A stretch of DNA of 64,000 nt from Agromyces cerinus subsp. cerinus (GCF_900142065.1 NZ_FSRJ01000003.1:248001-312000), one strand, 5' to 3'. Positions 16,927-26,087 are shown, counted from the stretch's first letter. Program-made: numbers and translations. The notes: generated by a model not told the origin, from the letters alone.

Positions 16927-18417
16927 TCACGCCGTCGGTCCGGGCGGGTGGAGCGAGGAGGACCGGCGACCGGCGAGGTCGTCGAGGATGGCGGTGCGGA
17001 TGCGGGCCAGCCCCTCGACGAGCCGGGTGTCGCTCGGCGCCGCGTAGCCGAAGACGATGCCGGGGGGCTCGTCGCCGGGCACCGCCGAATAGTCCGAGAG
17101 CGGCGCGACGGCCACGCCCTCGCTCGCGAGCCGGGTCACGAGGGCAGCGGATGCCGCGGCATCCGGCAGCTCGACCACCGCGTGCAGCCCGCCCGCGAGC
17201 CCGGAGAGGGGCGCACCCGGCAGGCCGTCGAGCGCGGCGAGCACGAGCTCGCGCCGATGGGCGTACTCGCGCCGCGAGACCGCGATGTGCCGGCGCACGG
17301 CGCCGCTCGCGAGCAGCTCGGCGATCGCGTGCTGCGCGACGCCGGGCACCGGGCAGGCCTCGTCGTCGCGGGCCCCGGCGATCGCTTCGCGGAGCGCGTG
17401 GTTCGTCGGCGGCAGCACGAGGTAGCCGAGCCGGATCCACGGCGTCAGCACCTTCGAGAAGCTGCCGACGAGCACGACCCGGCCGCTGTCGTCGAGGGAG
17501 GCGAGCGCCGGCAGCGGAGGTCCGAGGTGGCGGAACTCGCTGTCGTAGTCGTCCTCGATCACGAGGCCGCCCGTCTCCCTCGCCCAGGCGATGAGCTCGA
17601 GGCGCGTCGAGACTGGCAGCCGGCCCCCGAGCGGGTACTGGTGGCTCGGGGTGACCAGGACGGCGTCGGGCGGGCCGGGCAGTCGGCGCAAGGCGGCGAC
17701 GTCGAAGCCGTCGCGGTCGACGGCGACGGGCGCAGTTCGCGCGCCCCGCCGCGCGAACAGGCGCCGTGCCGACGGGTAGCCGGGATGCTCGATCGCGATC
17801 ACGGGCGCCCGCCCGGCGAGGTGGGCCGCGACGGATGCCACGAGCCCGAGCGCCTCGCTCGTGCCCGCGGTGACGACGATGTCGTCGGGCGAGCAGGCGA
17901 GTCCGCGCGCATGCCGGAGGTGGTCGGCGATCTCGGCGCGCAGCCGTGGCACGCCGAAGAGCGGCGGGGGATCGGGCGAGACGTCGAGCGCGGCGGCGTG
18001 CCGCCAGGCCGCCCGCCAGGCGCGGGTGTCGATGCGGGAGGTCGAGGGCCGGCCGGGCAGCAGGTTGATGCGCGGCTCCTCGTGCGCTGCGGTCGTGGGA
18101 GCTGCCGGTGCCGGTGTCGTGGCCGCCGGTGCGGATGCCGCGGCATCCGTCGTCCGATCGGGGCGCGGCTGGATCTCGGCGACGCGCGTCGCCGCCCCCT
18201 GCCTGGTCTCGAGGTAGCCCTCGCCCACGAGCTGGTCGTAGGCCGAGACGACGGCGCTCCGCGAGACGCCGAGTGCGCTCGCGAGGGCGCGGGTCGACGG
18301 TACGGGGTCGCCGGGGCGGAGGTCGCCGGTCAGCACGCCCTGCCGCAGCGCGGCAACGAGCTGGGCGCCGATGGGCGTGCCGGAGGTGCGGTCGAGGTCG
18401 ATGATCGGTCCGTCCAC
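16927..18417 (-). CDS. MocR/PdxR-type regulator (GntR helix-turn-helix fused to aminotransferase fold)
   Basis: Regulator of 496 residues. An N-terminal winged helix (about 10-75, ALASALGVSRSAVVSAYDQL) is joined by an Ala/Pro/Thr linker to a class-I aminotransferase-like domain. The PLP lysine motif is present (VLVGSFSKVLTPWIRLGYLV), as are VIEDDYDSEFRH and HPGYPSARRLF. MocR proteins use pyridoxal phosphate as effector. The GTG at 18417 has AGGAG 4 bases upstream. It is divergent from a pyridoxamine-oxidase-like gene, with two direct repeats in the shared promoter, which is the normal MocR arrangement. The likely target is that neighbour. Confidence 0.92.
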   Translation of the reverse strand: MDGPIIDLDRTSGTPIGAQLVAALRQGVLTGDLRPGDPVPSTRALASALGVSRSAVVSAYDQLVGEGYLETRQGAATRVAEIQPRPDRTTDAAASAPAATTPAPAAPTTAAHEEPRINLLPGRPSTSRIDTRAWRAAWRHAAALDVSPDPPPLFGVPRLRAEIADHLRHARGLACSPDDIVVTAGTSEALGLVASVAAHLAGRAPVIAIEHPGYPSARRLFARRGARTAPVAVDRDGFDVAALRRLPGPPDAVLVTPSHQYPLGGRLPVSTRLELIAWARETGGLVIEDDYDSEFRHLGPPLPALASLDDSGRVVLVGSFSKVLTPWIRLGYLVLPPTNHALREAIAGARDDEACPVPGVAQHAIAELLASGAVRRHIAVSRREYAHRRELVLAALDGLPGAPLSGLAGGLHAVVELPDAAASAALVTRLASEGVAVAPLSDYSAVPGDEPPGIVFGYAAPSDTRLVEGLARIRTAILDDLAGRRSSSLHPPGPTA

Positions 18418-18427
18418 GGGGCTCCTC

Positions 18428-18460
18428 ACTGGACTGGTCGGATTTGCGAGAACTGGACTG
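18428..18460. promoter_or_regulatory. Direct repeats, candidate MocR binding sites
   Basis: ACTGGACTG occurs at 18428-18436 and again at 18452-18460, 24 bp apart, in the divergent promoter. MocR regulators typically bind direct repeats, so these are the best candidates. ACCAGT at 18469-18474 gives an additional inverted half. Confidence 0.6.
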
Positions 18461-18494
18461 CGAGTGCGACCAGTGTACGGCGGAGACTCGTGCT

Positions 18495-19187
18495 GTGACC
18501 ACGATCGACCACGCATCCCCAGCACCCGCGCCCCGACGCATCCGCCGCATGTCGGAGCGCCAGACGACCGACCGCGCCGCGCTCTTCGAGCTCCTCGACA
18601 CCGAACTCGTCGGCCATCTGGCCGTCGCCGCCGACGGCGTGCCCGTCGTCGTGCCGATGGGTTACGCCCGCGACGGCGAGTACCTGCTCGTGCACGGCTC
18701 GACCGGCGGTGGGTTCGCGTTGCGCGCGGCATCCGAAGGACGGACCGTGGCCTTCGCCGTGACCGCGCTCGACGGGCTCGTGTTCGCCCGCTCGCTCTTC
18801 GACAGCTCGATGAACTACCGCAGCGCCGTCGTCTACGGCGTGCTCGAGCCCGTCGAGGGCGATGCGGCGGATGCTGCGCTGCTCGCGCTCTCCGAGCGGC
18901 TCATGCCCGGCCGCTCCGCCGAGGTGCGCGCCATGACCCGCAAGGAGATCGCCGCCACCCGGGTGCTCCGGCTCCGGCTCGACGACGTCGTCATGAAGAC
19001 GAGGGCCGCCGGCGCGTCGGAGGCGGCCGACGACGGCGAGGACCACTCGGTCTGGGCGGGCGTCGTGCCGCTCGCCCGCGCGTGGGGCGCGCCCGAGCCC
19101 TCGGTGCTGACCCCGGCAGGTACCCCGACACCGGAGTCGGTGGTCGCCCTGACGACGACGGCCGCACACCACGGCAGGCTTCACTGA
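18495..19187 (+). CDS. Pyridoxamine 5'-phosphate oxidase family protein (flavin-binding)
   Basis: Protein of about 230 residues with the FMN-binding split-barrel fold (segments ALFELLDTELVGHLAVAADG, GGFALRAASEGRTVAFAV, DGLVFARSLFDSSMNYRSAV). Members range from true pyridoxamine phosphate oxidases to F420- or heme-binding proteins, and the sequence alone does not decide. The divergent MocR regulator, whose effector is usually pyridoxal phosphate, suggests a role linked to vitamin B6. The GTG at 18495 is preceded by CGGAGA with 9 bases between; no better start is seen. Confidence 0.8.
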   Translation: MTTIDHASPAPAPRRIRRMSERQTTDRAALFELLDTELVGHLAVAADGVPVVVPMGYARDGEYLLVHGSTGGGFALRAASEGRTVAFAVTALDGLVFARSLFDSSMNYRSAVVYGVLEPVEGDAADAALLALSERLMPGRSAEVRAMTRKEIAATRVLRLRLDDVVMKTRAAGASEAADDGEDHSVWAGVVPLARAWGAPEPSVLTPAGTPTPESVVALTTTAAHHGRLH

Positions 19188-19229
19188 GGTTTCGTCAGAT
19201 TCTTGAGATGTGCAGGAGGGAGGTGCGCC

Positions 19230-19346
19230 ATGTTCTCGATACTGTTCCTCGCCGTGCTCGCGATGGTCGCCGTCGTGGCGATCTCCGCTGCATTCGTGCA
19301 GTTCGGTCGCGACGGCTACCGCCGCACGCCGACGATCCTCGGCTGA
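19230..19346 (+). CDS. 38-residue single-span membrane protein
   Basis: Short gene with a strong ribosome site (GGAGGGAGG) before the ATG at 19230. The product starts MFSILFLAVLAMVAVVAISA, a hydrophobic helix of about 20 residues, and ends in a short basic tail rich in Arg, Tyr and Thr. No family is recognised. Ribosome site, coherent membrane helix and position between two expressed genes support reality. It lies 42 bases after the flavin protein gene and may be cotranscribed. Confidence 0.6.
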   Translation: MFSILFLAVLAMVAVVAISAAFVQFGRDGYRRTPTILG

Positions 19347-19370
19347 GCGCCGCGCTCGACTGAGCGGCCT

Positions 19371-19388
19371 CCTCAGGCGGATCTGAGG
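19371..19388 (+). terminator. Small hairpin after the 38-residue gene
   Basis: CCTCAG and CTGAGG flank a 6-base loop 24 bases past the stop. No T tract follows, so this is only a weak terminator candidate. Confidence 0.3.
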
Positions 19389-19406
19389 TGCCGACGCACG
19401 AATATA

Positions 19407-19418
19407 GGGCGATCGCCC
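19407..19418. promoter_or_regulatory. 12-bp perfect palindrome upstream of the 60-residue gene
   Basis: GGGCGATCGCCC directly follows an AT-rich TATA word that could be a -10 box at about 19403-19408. It would lie at the transcription start, a natural repressor position; the regulator is unknown. Confidence 0.35.
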
Positions 19419-19492
19419 GATGAGCCCCAGGCGCCTCAGAGCGCACGCTGGAGGCATCCGGTCGAACGATCGGAACGACCCAGGAGGGGATC

Positions 19493-19675
19493 ATGCAGTT
19501 CTCTGCGGATTTCATGGCACTGCACGCGCACCAGACCGACGTGCACCGCGCCGAGCGTGAGCTCGGCATGCAGCGGGCGGTCGACGAGGCGGGTTCCGGC
19601 GACGCGGGGGCGTCGCCGGAACCGGCTCGACGCCGCGGTCACCTGCACCGCGCACCGCGCCTCGCCCTGCGGTGA
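19493..19675 (+). CDS. 60-residue hypothetical protein
   Basis: Small gene with a good ribosome site (AGGAGGGG, 4 bases before the ATG). The product begins MQFSADFMALHAHQTDVHRA and is charged, histidine- and arginine-rich, without a membrane segment or recognised domain. Short His/Arg-rich proteins of this type occur in related actinobacteria, but no function is known to me. Its stop overlaps the alternative upstream start of the LuxR gene. Confidence 0.5.
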   Translation: MQFSADFMALHAHQTDVHRAERELGMQRAVDEAGSGDAGASPEPARRRGHLHRAPRLALR

Positions 19676-19803
19676 TCGCGACGGCCATCGCGCAGGCGAC
19701 GGCATCGACGGACGTGCCGGCGACCGCTTCGGAGATTCCGCCGAGCGCGATCACGGATGCCTCGGCGGCTGCCGCTGTCGGAGGGACGTGGCACGATGAG
19801 ATC

Positions 19804-22800
19804 GTGACCACGTCAGCGGCGGCCATGGTCGGCCGTGACGCCGACCTCGCGAGGCTCAACGAGCGCCTCGACGAGGTGCGCGCCGGCGCGCCCTTCACGG
19901 TCGTCATCGGCGGCGAGGCGGGCATCGGCAAGACCCGGCTGGTGCGTGAGTTCGAGCGCGGGCTGCCGTCAGACGTGCGACTCCTCGCCGGGCAGTGCGT
20001 CGACCTCGGCAGCGTCGCGGCACCGTACGCGCCCGTGAAGGCGGCGCTGCGCACTCTCGTGGCCGACCTCGGTCCCGAACGGGTGCTCGAGGCGGCCGGC
20101 CCCGGTCGGCCCGCGCTCGCGGCGCTGCTGCCCGAGCTCGCGGCATCCGACCCCGAGGCCGCTGCGGTCGCAGCTCCGGCCGGCGTCGGCGCGGCGACCG
20201 GCCAGCTGCACGAGGGCATCGCGGTGCTGCTCGAGACGGTCTCGCGCGAGCGACCGGTGGTGCTCCTCATCGAAGACCTGCACTGGGTCGACACGGCGAC
20301 GCTCGCGCTGCTGCGGTTCCTCATGCGCGCGCTCGGCTCGAGTCGGGTGCTCACGGTGCTGACCTATCGCAGCGAAGACGTCACGAGGGGGCATCCGCTG
20401 CGCGCCTTCCTCTCCGAAGCGGAACGCGATCGCTGGGTCGAGCGACGCGACCTCTCACGGCTCTCCCGCGCGCAGGTGCGCAAGCTCACGAAGTCGCTCG
20501 TCGGCGAGCCGCCCACCGACTCGGTCATCGACACCGTCTTCCGGCGCAGCGACGGCGTGCCGTTCTTCGTCGAAGAACTCGTCGGCCTCGACGGCTGCCG
20601 AGACGAGGGCGAGTTGCCCGACACGCTGCGCGAGCTGCTGCTCGCGCGATACGAGCGGCTCAGCGATCCGGCGCAGGCGCTGCTGCGAGTCATCAGCGCG
20701 GGCGGCGTGCGCATCTCGCACGCCCTGCTCGAGACGGTCTTCGACGGCACGGCCGACGATCTCGACCTCGCCGCCCGCGAGAGCGTGCTCGCCGGCGTGC
20801 TCACGATCGACGGCGACGACTACGCGTTCCGGCACGCCCTCGTGCGCGAGGCGATCCTCGCCGACCTGCTGCCCGGCGAGCGGGCGAGATTCCACTCGCG
20901 CTACGCCGAGGCCTACGAGACGGCGGCGGCCGCCGGCACCCGGCGCCTCGCGGCCGAGATCTCGTTCCACTGGCTCGGCGCGCACGATGCCGCGCGTGCC
21001 TTCCCGGCGACGATCCATGCGATGCGCGAGGCACGTGCCGCCGCTGCCTACAGCACCGCCGCGCAGCTCGGCGAACGGGCGATCGGCCTGTGGGACGTGG
21101 TGCCCGAGCCCGAGCAGGCGTCGGGCATGACGAAGCTCGAGCTCATGGGGCGCACCGCATCGCACCTCCGCAATGCGGGCGAGGGTGAGCGGAGCCTCGC
21201 ACTCGTGAAGGCCGCACTCGCCGAGTGCCCGCGCGACGAGCCGCAGTACCCCCGATTCCTGCGCGACAAGGCCATGGACCTCGCCAGCGTGGGGCGGCCA
21301 GGGTCGATCCCGGTGCTCGAAGAGGCGCTCGAAGTGCTCGGCGAGCGTCCGAGCGAACTCCGTATGACGGTGCTCATCGTGCTCGCCGGTCGGTTCATGA
21401 TCGAAGGGCGTCTCGACGAGGCCGTCGACACCGCCGAGCGCGCGCTCGAGGTCGCGCTCGAGGTCGAATCGCCGCGCTATGCGTCGCTCGCCGCCAACGT
21501 CGCCGCCGTCAGCCGGGCGAGCCGCGGCGAGGTCGAGGCGGGGTTCGCCGGCCTCGAGCGCGCGAAGGAGCTCTCGCACGGCGACGGCGCGGCGATGCTG
21601 CGCTACTGGGTGAACGCCTCCGACCTGCACTTCCTCGTCGGCAACTACGCCGAGGCGGTGCGCCTCGCCGAAGAGGGGCTCGAGCAGGCGCGGGCGCAGG
21701 GCGTCGAGCGCAGCTCCGGCCTGATCCTGGCCTCGAACGCCGTCGACCCGCTCTTCGCACTCGGCGAATGGGATCGCGCGGCAGCGCTGATCGAACGCGC
21801 GCTCGCCCTCGACCCGCCCGGGCCGTTCGGGGTGTACCTGCAGCGGGCGCGCATCTGGTCGATCCTCTGGCTCGGCGAGCCGGTGCGGGCCGCCGAGCAG
21901 TTGCGCAGGGTCCGCCCGACGATGACCGAGATCATGGAGGTCGAGGAGCAGACCCGGCTCAGCGTCAGCCGCGTCGCCGCCGAGGTCGCGCTCGCCGCCG
22001 GCGACATCGCCGGCGCCTGGCGCGACGCCAAGCGGGTGCTCGATGAGCCCGAGGCGCCGCTGCCCGGCTACGGCCTTCCACTCGTCTGGGTCGCGGCTCG
22101 CGTCGTCGGTGCCGCCCGAGCGGGTGCCGCCGAGCGGGCGGGCGGCATCCCCGATGTCCTCGCCGCCGAGATCGGTGCGGCCGAACCGGCGCTCCGCCAG
22201 GTGCTCGCCGGCATGCGCAGCTGGCCCACGCAGTCGATCTGGGCAGCGTTCTTCGAGGCCGAACTCGCCGAGGCGCCCGACGGTTCGCCCGGATCCGACG
22301 CCGAGGCATGGCGGGCCGCTGCGCAGGCCGCGGCCGCGCCCACGGCACCCGGCTACCTCGCGCCCTACGCCCTCACCCGCCAGGGCGAGGCCGAACTCGC
22401 GGCGGGCGACCGTGCTGCCGCGAAGGTCACCCTGCAGAGCGCCTTCGACCTCGCCCTCAGCGGCGGGGTCGGCGCGGTGCGCGATCGCGTCGAGCAGGTC
22501 GCCGCGGCCGCAGGGCTCTCGCTCGACGGCGGCATGGGCTCGGGTCGGGCCAAGGCCGGGGCGGGTGCCGGGCCGGGCATCGCGGGCACGGTGGCACCCG
22601 ACGACGACGTCATCGCCGAGCTCACCGCCCGCGAGCGTCAGGTGCTCGAACTCATCGCCGAGGGGCTCAGCAACCGCCAGATCGGCGAGCGGCTCTTCAT
22701 CAGCGGCAAGACCGCGAGCGTGCATGTGTCGGCGATCCTCCGCAAGCTCGGGGCGTCGACCCGCACCGAGGCGGCGTACCGCGCCGGCGTGCTCCACTGA
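19804..22800 (+). CDS. Large ATPase regulator with C-terminal LuxR helix-turn-helix (LAL type)
   Basis: Transcriptional regulator of about 998 residues. An N-terminal AAA/NACHT-like ATPase has Walker A GGEAGIGKTRLV (about residue 36) and Walker B VVLLIEDLHWVD (about 155). A long helical TPR-like middle (about 400-850) is followed by a C-terminal GerE/LuxR domain (LTARERQVLELIAEGLSNRQ, near 938). LAL regulators are activators whose effector binds the middle part. The GTG at 19804 is used because homologous sequence begins at MVGRDADLARL and a CACGAT -10-like word stands 6 bases upstream. A GTG at 19672 would add 44 alanine/threonine-rich residues. Target genes unknown. Confidence 0.88.
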   Translation: MTTSAAAMVGRDADLARLNERLDEVRAGAPFTVVIGGEAGIGKTRLVREFERGLPSDVRLLAGQCVDLGSVAAPYAPVKAALRTLVADLGPERVLEAAGPGRPALAALLPELAASDPEAAAVAAPAGVGAATGQLHEGIAVLLETVSRERPVVLLIEDLHWVDTATLALLRFLMRALGSSRVLTVLTYRSEDVTRGHPLRAFLSEAERDRWVERRDLSRLSRAQVRKLTKSLVGEPPTDSVIDTVFRRSDGVPFFVEELVGLDGCRDEGELPDTLRELLLARYERLSDPAQALLRVISAGGVRISHALLETVFDGTADDLDLAARESVLAGVLTIDGDDYAFRHALVREAILADLLPGERARFHSRYAEAYETAAAAGTRRLAAEISFHWLGAHDAARAFPATIHAMREARAAAAYSTAAQLGERAIGLWDVVPEPEQASGMTKLELMGRTASHLRNAGEGERSLALVKAALAECPRDEPQYPRFLRDKAMDLASVGRPGSIPVLEEALEVLGERPSELRMTVLIVLAGRFMIEGRLDEAVDTAERALEVALEVESPRYASLAANVAAVSRASRGEVEAGFAGLERAKELSHGDGAAMLRYWVNASDLHFLVGNYAEAVRLAEEGLEQARAQGVERSSGLILASNAVDPLFALGEWDRAAALIERALALDPPGPFGVYLQRARIWSILWLGEPVRAAEQLRRVRPTMTEIMEVEEQTRLSVSRVAAEVALAAGDIAGAWRDAKRVLDEPEAPLPGYGLPLVWVAARVVGAARAGAAERAGGIPDVLAAEIGAAEPALRQVLAGMRSWPTQSIWAAFFEAELAEAPDGSPGSDAEAWRAAAQAAAAPTAPGYLAPYALTRQGEAELAAGDRAAAKVTLQSAFDLALSGGVGAVRDRVEQVAAAAGLSLDGGMGSGRAKAGAGAGPGIAGTVAPDDDVIAELTARERQVLELIAEGLSNRQIGERLFISGKTASVHVSAILRKLGASTRTEAAYRAGVLH

Positions 22801-22818
22801 CGCGTCGTCGTCGTCGCT

Positions 22819-22839
22819 GCGGCCGACCCGACGGGCCGC
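22819..22839. terminator. Hairpin between convergent LuxR-type and pepA genes
   Basis: GCGGCC and GGCCGC enclose a 9-base loop between the stop at 22800 and the pepA stop at 22846. Position between convergent genes suggests a bidirectional terminator. Confidence 0.45.
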
Positions 22840-22845
22840 TCCGTG

Positions 22846-24369
22846 TCAGCGCGCCGGCTGGAAGCTCCGCGCCACGTCGATGAGGATGCGCGTGCCGAAC
22901 CCGGTCGCGCCCTTCGAACGCCACGAGTCGTCGGCATCCGACTGCATGGTGCCCGCGATGTCGAGGTGCGCCCACGGCGTCGTGCCCACGAAGTGGTCGA
23001 GGAAGAGCGCCGCCGTCGTCGCCCCGGCGAAGGTGCCGCCGAGGTTCGAGAGGTCCGCGACATCCGAATCGAGCTGCTTGCGGTACCGGCGTTCGAGCGG
23101 CATCCGCCAGACCTGCTCGTCGGTCGAAGCCGAGGCGCGCTCGACCGAGGCCAGCGTCGACTCGTCGTTGCCGAAGAGCGCGGCGGTCGAGGTGCCGAGC
23201 GCCATGAGGGCGGCGCCCGTGAGCGTGGCGATGTCGATGATCGTGTCGACGCCCTCCTCGTTCGCGAGGGCGATGGCGTCCATCATCACGAGCCGGCCCT
23301 CGGCGTCGGTGTTCTTCACCTCGACGGTCGTGCCGTTCCGGGCGGTGAGCACGTCGCCGAGCTGGTATGCCGAGCCCGACGGCATGTTGTCGGTGCACAT
23401 GAGCCAGCCGGTCACGGTCGCGGTGGCCCGCAGCGCCCGCAGCGCGGTGAAGGCGCCGAGCACGGATGCCGCGCCGCCCATGTCCATCTTCATGAGCAGG
23501 TGCATCGGGTCGGAGGGCTTCAGGCTGATGCCGCCCGAGTCGTACATGATGCCCTTGCCGACGAGCCCGAGATGCCCCGTCGAGGTGCCGGCGGGCGTGT
23601 AGCGCAGCTTCACCATGCGTGGTTCCTCGGTCGAGCCGCGGTTGACGCCGAGGAGGCCCCCGCAGCCGAGCTCGATGAGCTGCTGCTTGTCGAACACCTC
23701 GACCTCGAATCCGAAGCGTGCGCCGAGCGACACGGCGACGTCGGCCAGGTCGGTGGCGGTGAGGTGGCCGGGGGGAGTGTTGGCGAGGTCGCGCGCCACG
23801 TTCGCCGCGCGCGCGGTGACGATTCCGACGGCGACGCCGGCGGCCAGCTCGACGGCGCCGGTCGTCGCCGGAAGCACGTCGCCGATCCGCAGCGCGAGCC
23901 GCTCGAGCGCTGCCCCCGGCGGCGTCGTCGAGCGCCCCGTGTAGCGGTAGCGGCCGAGGGCGGCGCCCTCGGCGATCGCCTGGCCGGCCGCGGCTCGCTC
24001 GAGCGTGCCGAGTGCGGGGATCTCGAATCCGATGCGCGAGAACTTGGCGGCAGCGCGAACGAGGGTCGCCGTCGCGTCGCGCAGCCCGTTGATCGTGAGT
24101 TCGGCCGCCGGCCCGCCGCCGACGAGCACGACCGGCTCGGCGCCGGGAACGTACAGCGTCTGCCCGACCTTCGCCTCGAAGCCGGCGCGCTCCCGGGCGG
24201 CCTGGTCGAGTCCGGCGATCGACTCGGCTTCGGGCACCGGGGTGGTGACGAGCACGCCCGTCACCTCGACGTCGGTCAGTGCCTCGTCGAGCACGACGGC
24301 GGGGGAGTGGGCGAGCGACGACACCGCGTCGAAGTCGCCGGGGATGAGCTTGTTCGCGCTGCGGGTCAT
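22846..24369 (-). CDS. pepA: Leucyl aminopeptidase, family M17
   Basis: Cytoplasmic two-metal aminopeptidase of 507 residues. The M17 signature NTDAEGR is present near residue 355, and GKGIMYDSGGISLKPS with the catalytic lysine lies near 275. The metal-binding MDMGGAASVLG follows. The N-terminal non-catalytic domain covers about residues 1-175. The ATG at 24369 overlaps the end of the MFS gene by four bases (ATGA), so aminopeptidase and transporter are translated together. It converges on the LuxR-type gene. Confidence 0.94.
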   Translation of the reverse strand: MTRSANKLIPGDFDAVSSLAHSPAVVLDEALTDVEVTGVLVTTPVPEAESIAGLDQAARERAGFEAKVGQTLYVPGAEPVVLVGGGPAAELTINGLRDATATLVRAAAKFSRIGFEIPALGTLERAAAGQAIAEGAALGRYRYTGRSTTPPGAALERLALRIGDVLPATTGAVELAAGVAVGIVTARAANVARDLANTPPGHLTATDLADVAVSLGARFGFEVEVFDKQQLIELGCGGLLGVNRGSTEEPRMVKLRYTPAGTSTGHLGLVGKGIMYDSGGISLKPSDPMHLLMKMDMGGAASVLGAFTALRALRATATVTGWLMCTDNMPSGSAYQLGDVLTARNGTTVEVKNTDAEGRLVMMDAIALANEEGVDTIIDIATLTGAALMALGTSTAALFGNDESTLASVERASASTDEQVWRMPLERRYRKQLDSDVADLSNLGGTFAGATTAALFLDHFVGTTPWAHLDIAGTMQSDADDSWRSKGATGFGTRILIDVARSFQPAR

Positions 24370-26087
24370 GCCAGCGCCTCCTTCTGGTCGAGGTCGTCGA
24401 GGCTGAGTCCATCGAGGTCGTTGACGTCGTCGAGGTCGACGGGGTCGATCGGGTCGTCGTCGTCGGGTTCGAGCTTCTCGGGCAGTTCGTCGCGGCGGCG
24501 CCCGGGCATGCGGGTCGCCGGCACGATCGCGAGGAGCGAGAGCGCCGCGAGGCCGAGCAGCGACACCTTGAGCGCCTGCAGGCGGGCTTCGGCGTTGACC
24601 GCGATGGCGGCGTCGAGCTGCGGACCGGTCGCCCGGGACTCGAGCGCGGCCGCGAGCTGCTCGTTCGTGAGGAAGTCGGCCTCGTTGATGTTCACCTGCG
24701 CGATGAGCTCGTCGGAGATCTCGGGGTGCTCCTGCGCGCCGCTCAGCAGCAGCGTCGAGAGCATGCCCACGGCGAACGCCGTGGCGACCGCGATGCCGAC
24801 GCTGCCCGAGAGGTTGTGCACGAGCCCGCGCCAGGCGCCGACGTCGCCGGCGAGCTGCTTCGGGGCGGAGGAGAGCAGGGTGTTGAAGACGAGGGCGACG
24901 ATCGCGCCCTGGCCGAGGCCGAGCAGGATGAGTCCGGCGACGACGAAGCCCTGGCTCCACTCGCCGCGCACGGTGAAGGCGAGGAGCGTGAGAGCCGACG
25001 CCACCACGACGAAACCGGCGCTCGCGATCGCCTTCGGCGTGAACCGGCCGTAGAGGGAGGCGACGAACGTCGAGGCGAGGAAGATCGAGAGCGTGTAGGG
25101 GATGATCGAGAACGAGGTCTCGATGCTCGACCGGCCCTGCACGACCTGGATGTAGAGCGGGATCAGGAAGTTCGCCGCCGTGCCGACGAAGAGCATGATC
25201 GCCATACACGCCGTGATCGCCCGCTCGGAGCCGGTCGCGAGCACGCGCAGGTCGAAGATCCGCGGCTTGCCCTCGCGGCCGCGGCGCCGCAGCCACGAGA
25301 AGAACACCTGGCCGACGACGAGGCCGGCGATCACGAGCAGCGGCGCGGGCGAGATGCCGAGGACGTCGAAGGGAGCCTGGCTCGTCGCGAGCCAGACTCC
25401 CCAGGTGGAGAGCCCCGAGAAGCCGAAGCTCAGGAGGATGACGGCGACGGCCGCGAGGATCGCACCGGTCCAGTCGATCGAGAGGCCGGGTTGCGCCGGC
25501 ACCCGCTTGAGCCCGAAGCTCAGCACGAGGTTGACGACGGCGAGGCCGACCATGAGCACGAACGACCAGCGCCAGCCGATCGTGTTCGCGAACCAGCCGG
25601 CGAGGAGGAGCGCCAGCACGCCTGCTGCGGGGATCGCCGCGGCGAGGAGGCCGATCGCCCTGCCCTGCTGCGGGCCGTGGTAGTTCGTGGCGATGAAGAC
25701 GGTGAGCGCCGGGGCGATGAGGGCGATGACCGCACCCGACGAGGCCTGCGCGATGAAGAGCATCGCCGGCGAGACGCTGAGGGCGACGCAGAGCATGGCC
25801 ACGCCGTGGATCGCGACGGCGATCTGGAAGACGCCGCGGCTGCCGAACCGCGAGCCGACCTTCGCCCCGAGCAGGATGAACGCCGCCATCGCGAAGGTGC
25901 CGGCCGTGATCGCCGTGCCGACCGAGCTCGCCGGGGTGTCGAGGTCGGTCGTGATGCCGGCCATCGAGACCGTCAGCGCGTTCACGGCGAACGAGGCCTG
26001 GATCTGCGTCATCACCACGACGATGAGCGCGAGCCACGAGGTCTTCGCGATCGGAGCGGCAACGGAAGCTTCGGCCTGCATGCTCAT
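24366..26087 (-). CDS. MFS drug-exporter-type permease (DHA2/EmrB-QacA like) with acidic tail
   Basis: Integral membrane protein of 573 residues with about 14 predicted helices, as in the DHA2 group of the major facilitator superfamily. Helices start at SWLALIVVVMTQIQASFAVN; the motif-A-like loop is GAKVGSRFGSRGVF. A large extracytoplasmic loop (about 465-510, ISDELIAQVNINEADFLTNE) lies before the last helix. The final 35 residues are strongly acidic (Asp-rich), not usual for this family. The ATG at 26087 has GAGGGG 6 bases upstream. Coupled to pepA, which suggests a peptide or amino-acid related export, though this is speculative. Confidence 0.85.
   Translation of the reverse strand: MSMQAEASVAAPIAKTSWLALIVVVMTQIQASFAVNALTVSMAGITTDLDTPASSVGTAITAGTFAMAAFILLGAKVGSRFGSRGVFQIAVAIHGVAMLCVALSVSPAMLFIAQASSGAVIALIAPALTVFIATNYHGPQQGRAIGLLAAAIPAAGVLALLLAGWFANTIGWRWSFVLMVGLAVVNLVLSFGLKRVPAQPGLSIDWTGAILAAVAVILLSFGFSGLSTWGVWLATSQAPFDVLGISPAPLLVIAGLVVGQVFFSWLRRRGREGKPRIFDLRVLATGSERAITACMAIMLFVGTAANFLIPLYIQVVQGRSSIETSFSIIPYTLSIFLASTFVASLYGRFTPKAIASAGFVVVASALTLLAFTVRGEWSQGFVVAGLILLGLGQGAIVALVFNTLLSSAPKQLAGDVGAWRGLVHNLSGSVGIAVATAFAVGMLSTLLLSGAQEHPEISDELIAQVNINEADFLTNEQLAAALESRATGPQLDAAIAVNAEARLQALKVSLLGLAALSLLAIVPATRMPGRRRDELPEKLEPDDDDPIDPVDLDDVNDLDGLSLDDLDQKEALA

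Noticed and set aside
19672..19803. Extended N-terminus of the LuxR-type regulator from the GTG at 19672
   Set aside because: The extra 44 residues are Ala/Thr-rich and not family-like; the ATPase domain begins right after the GTG at 19804.
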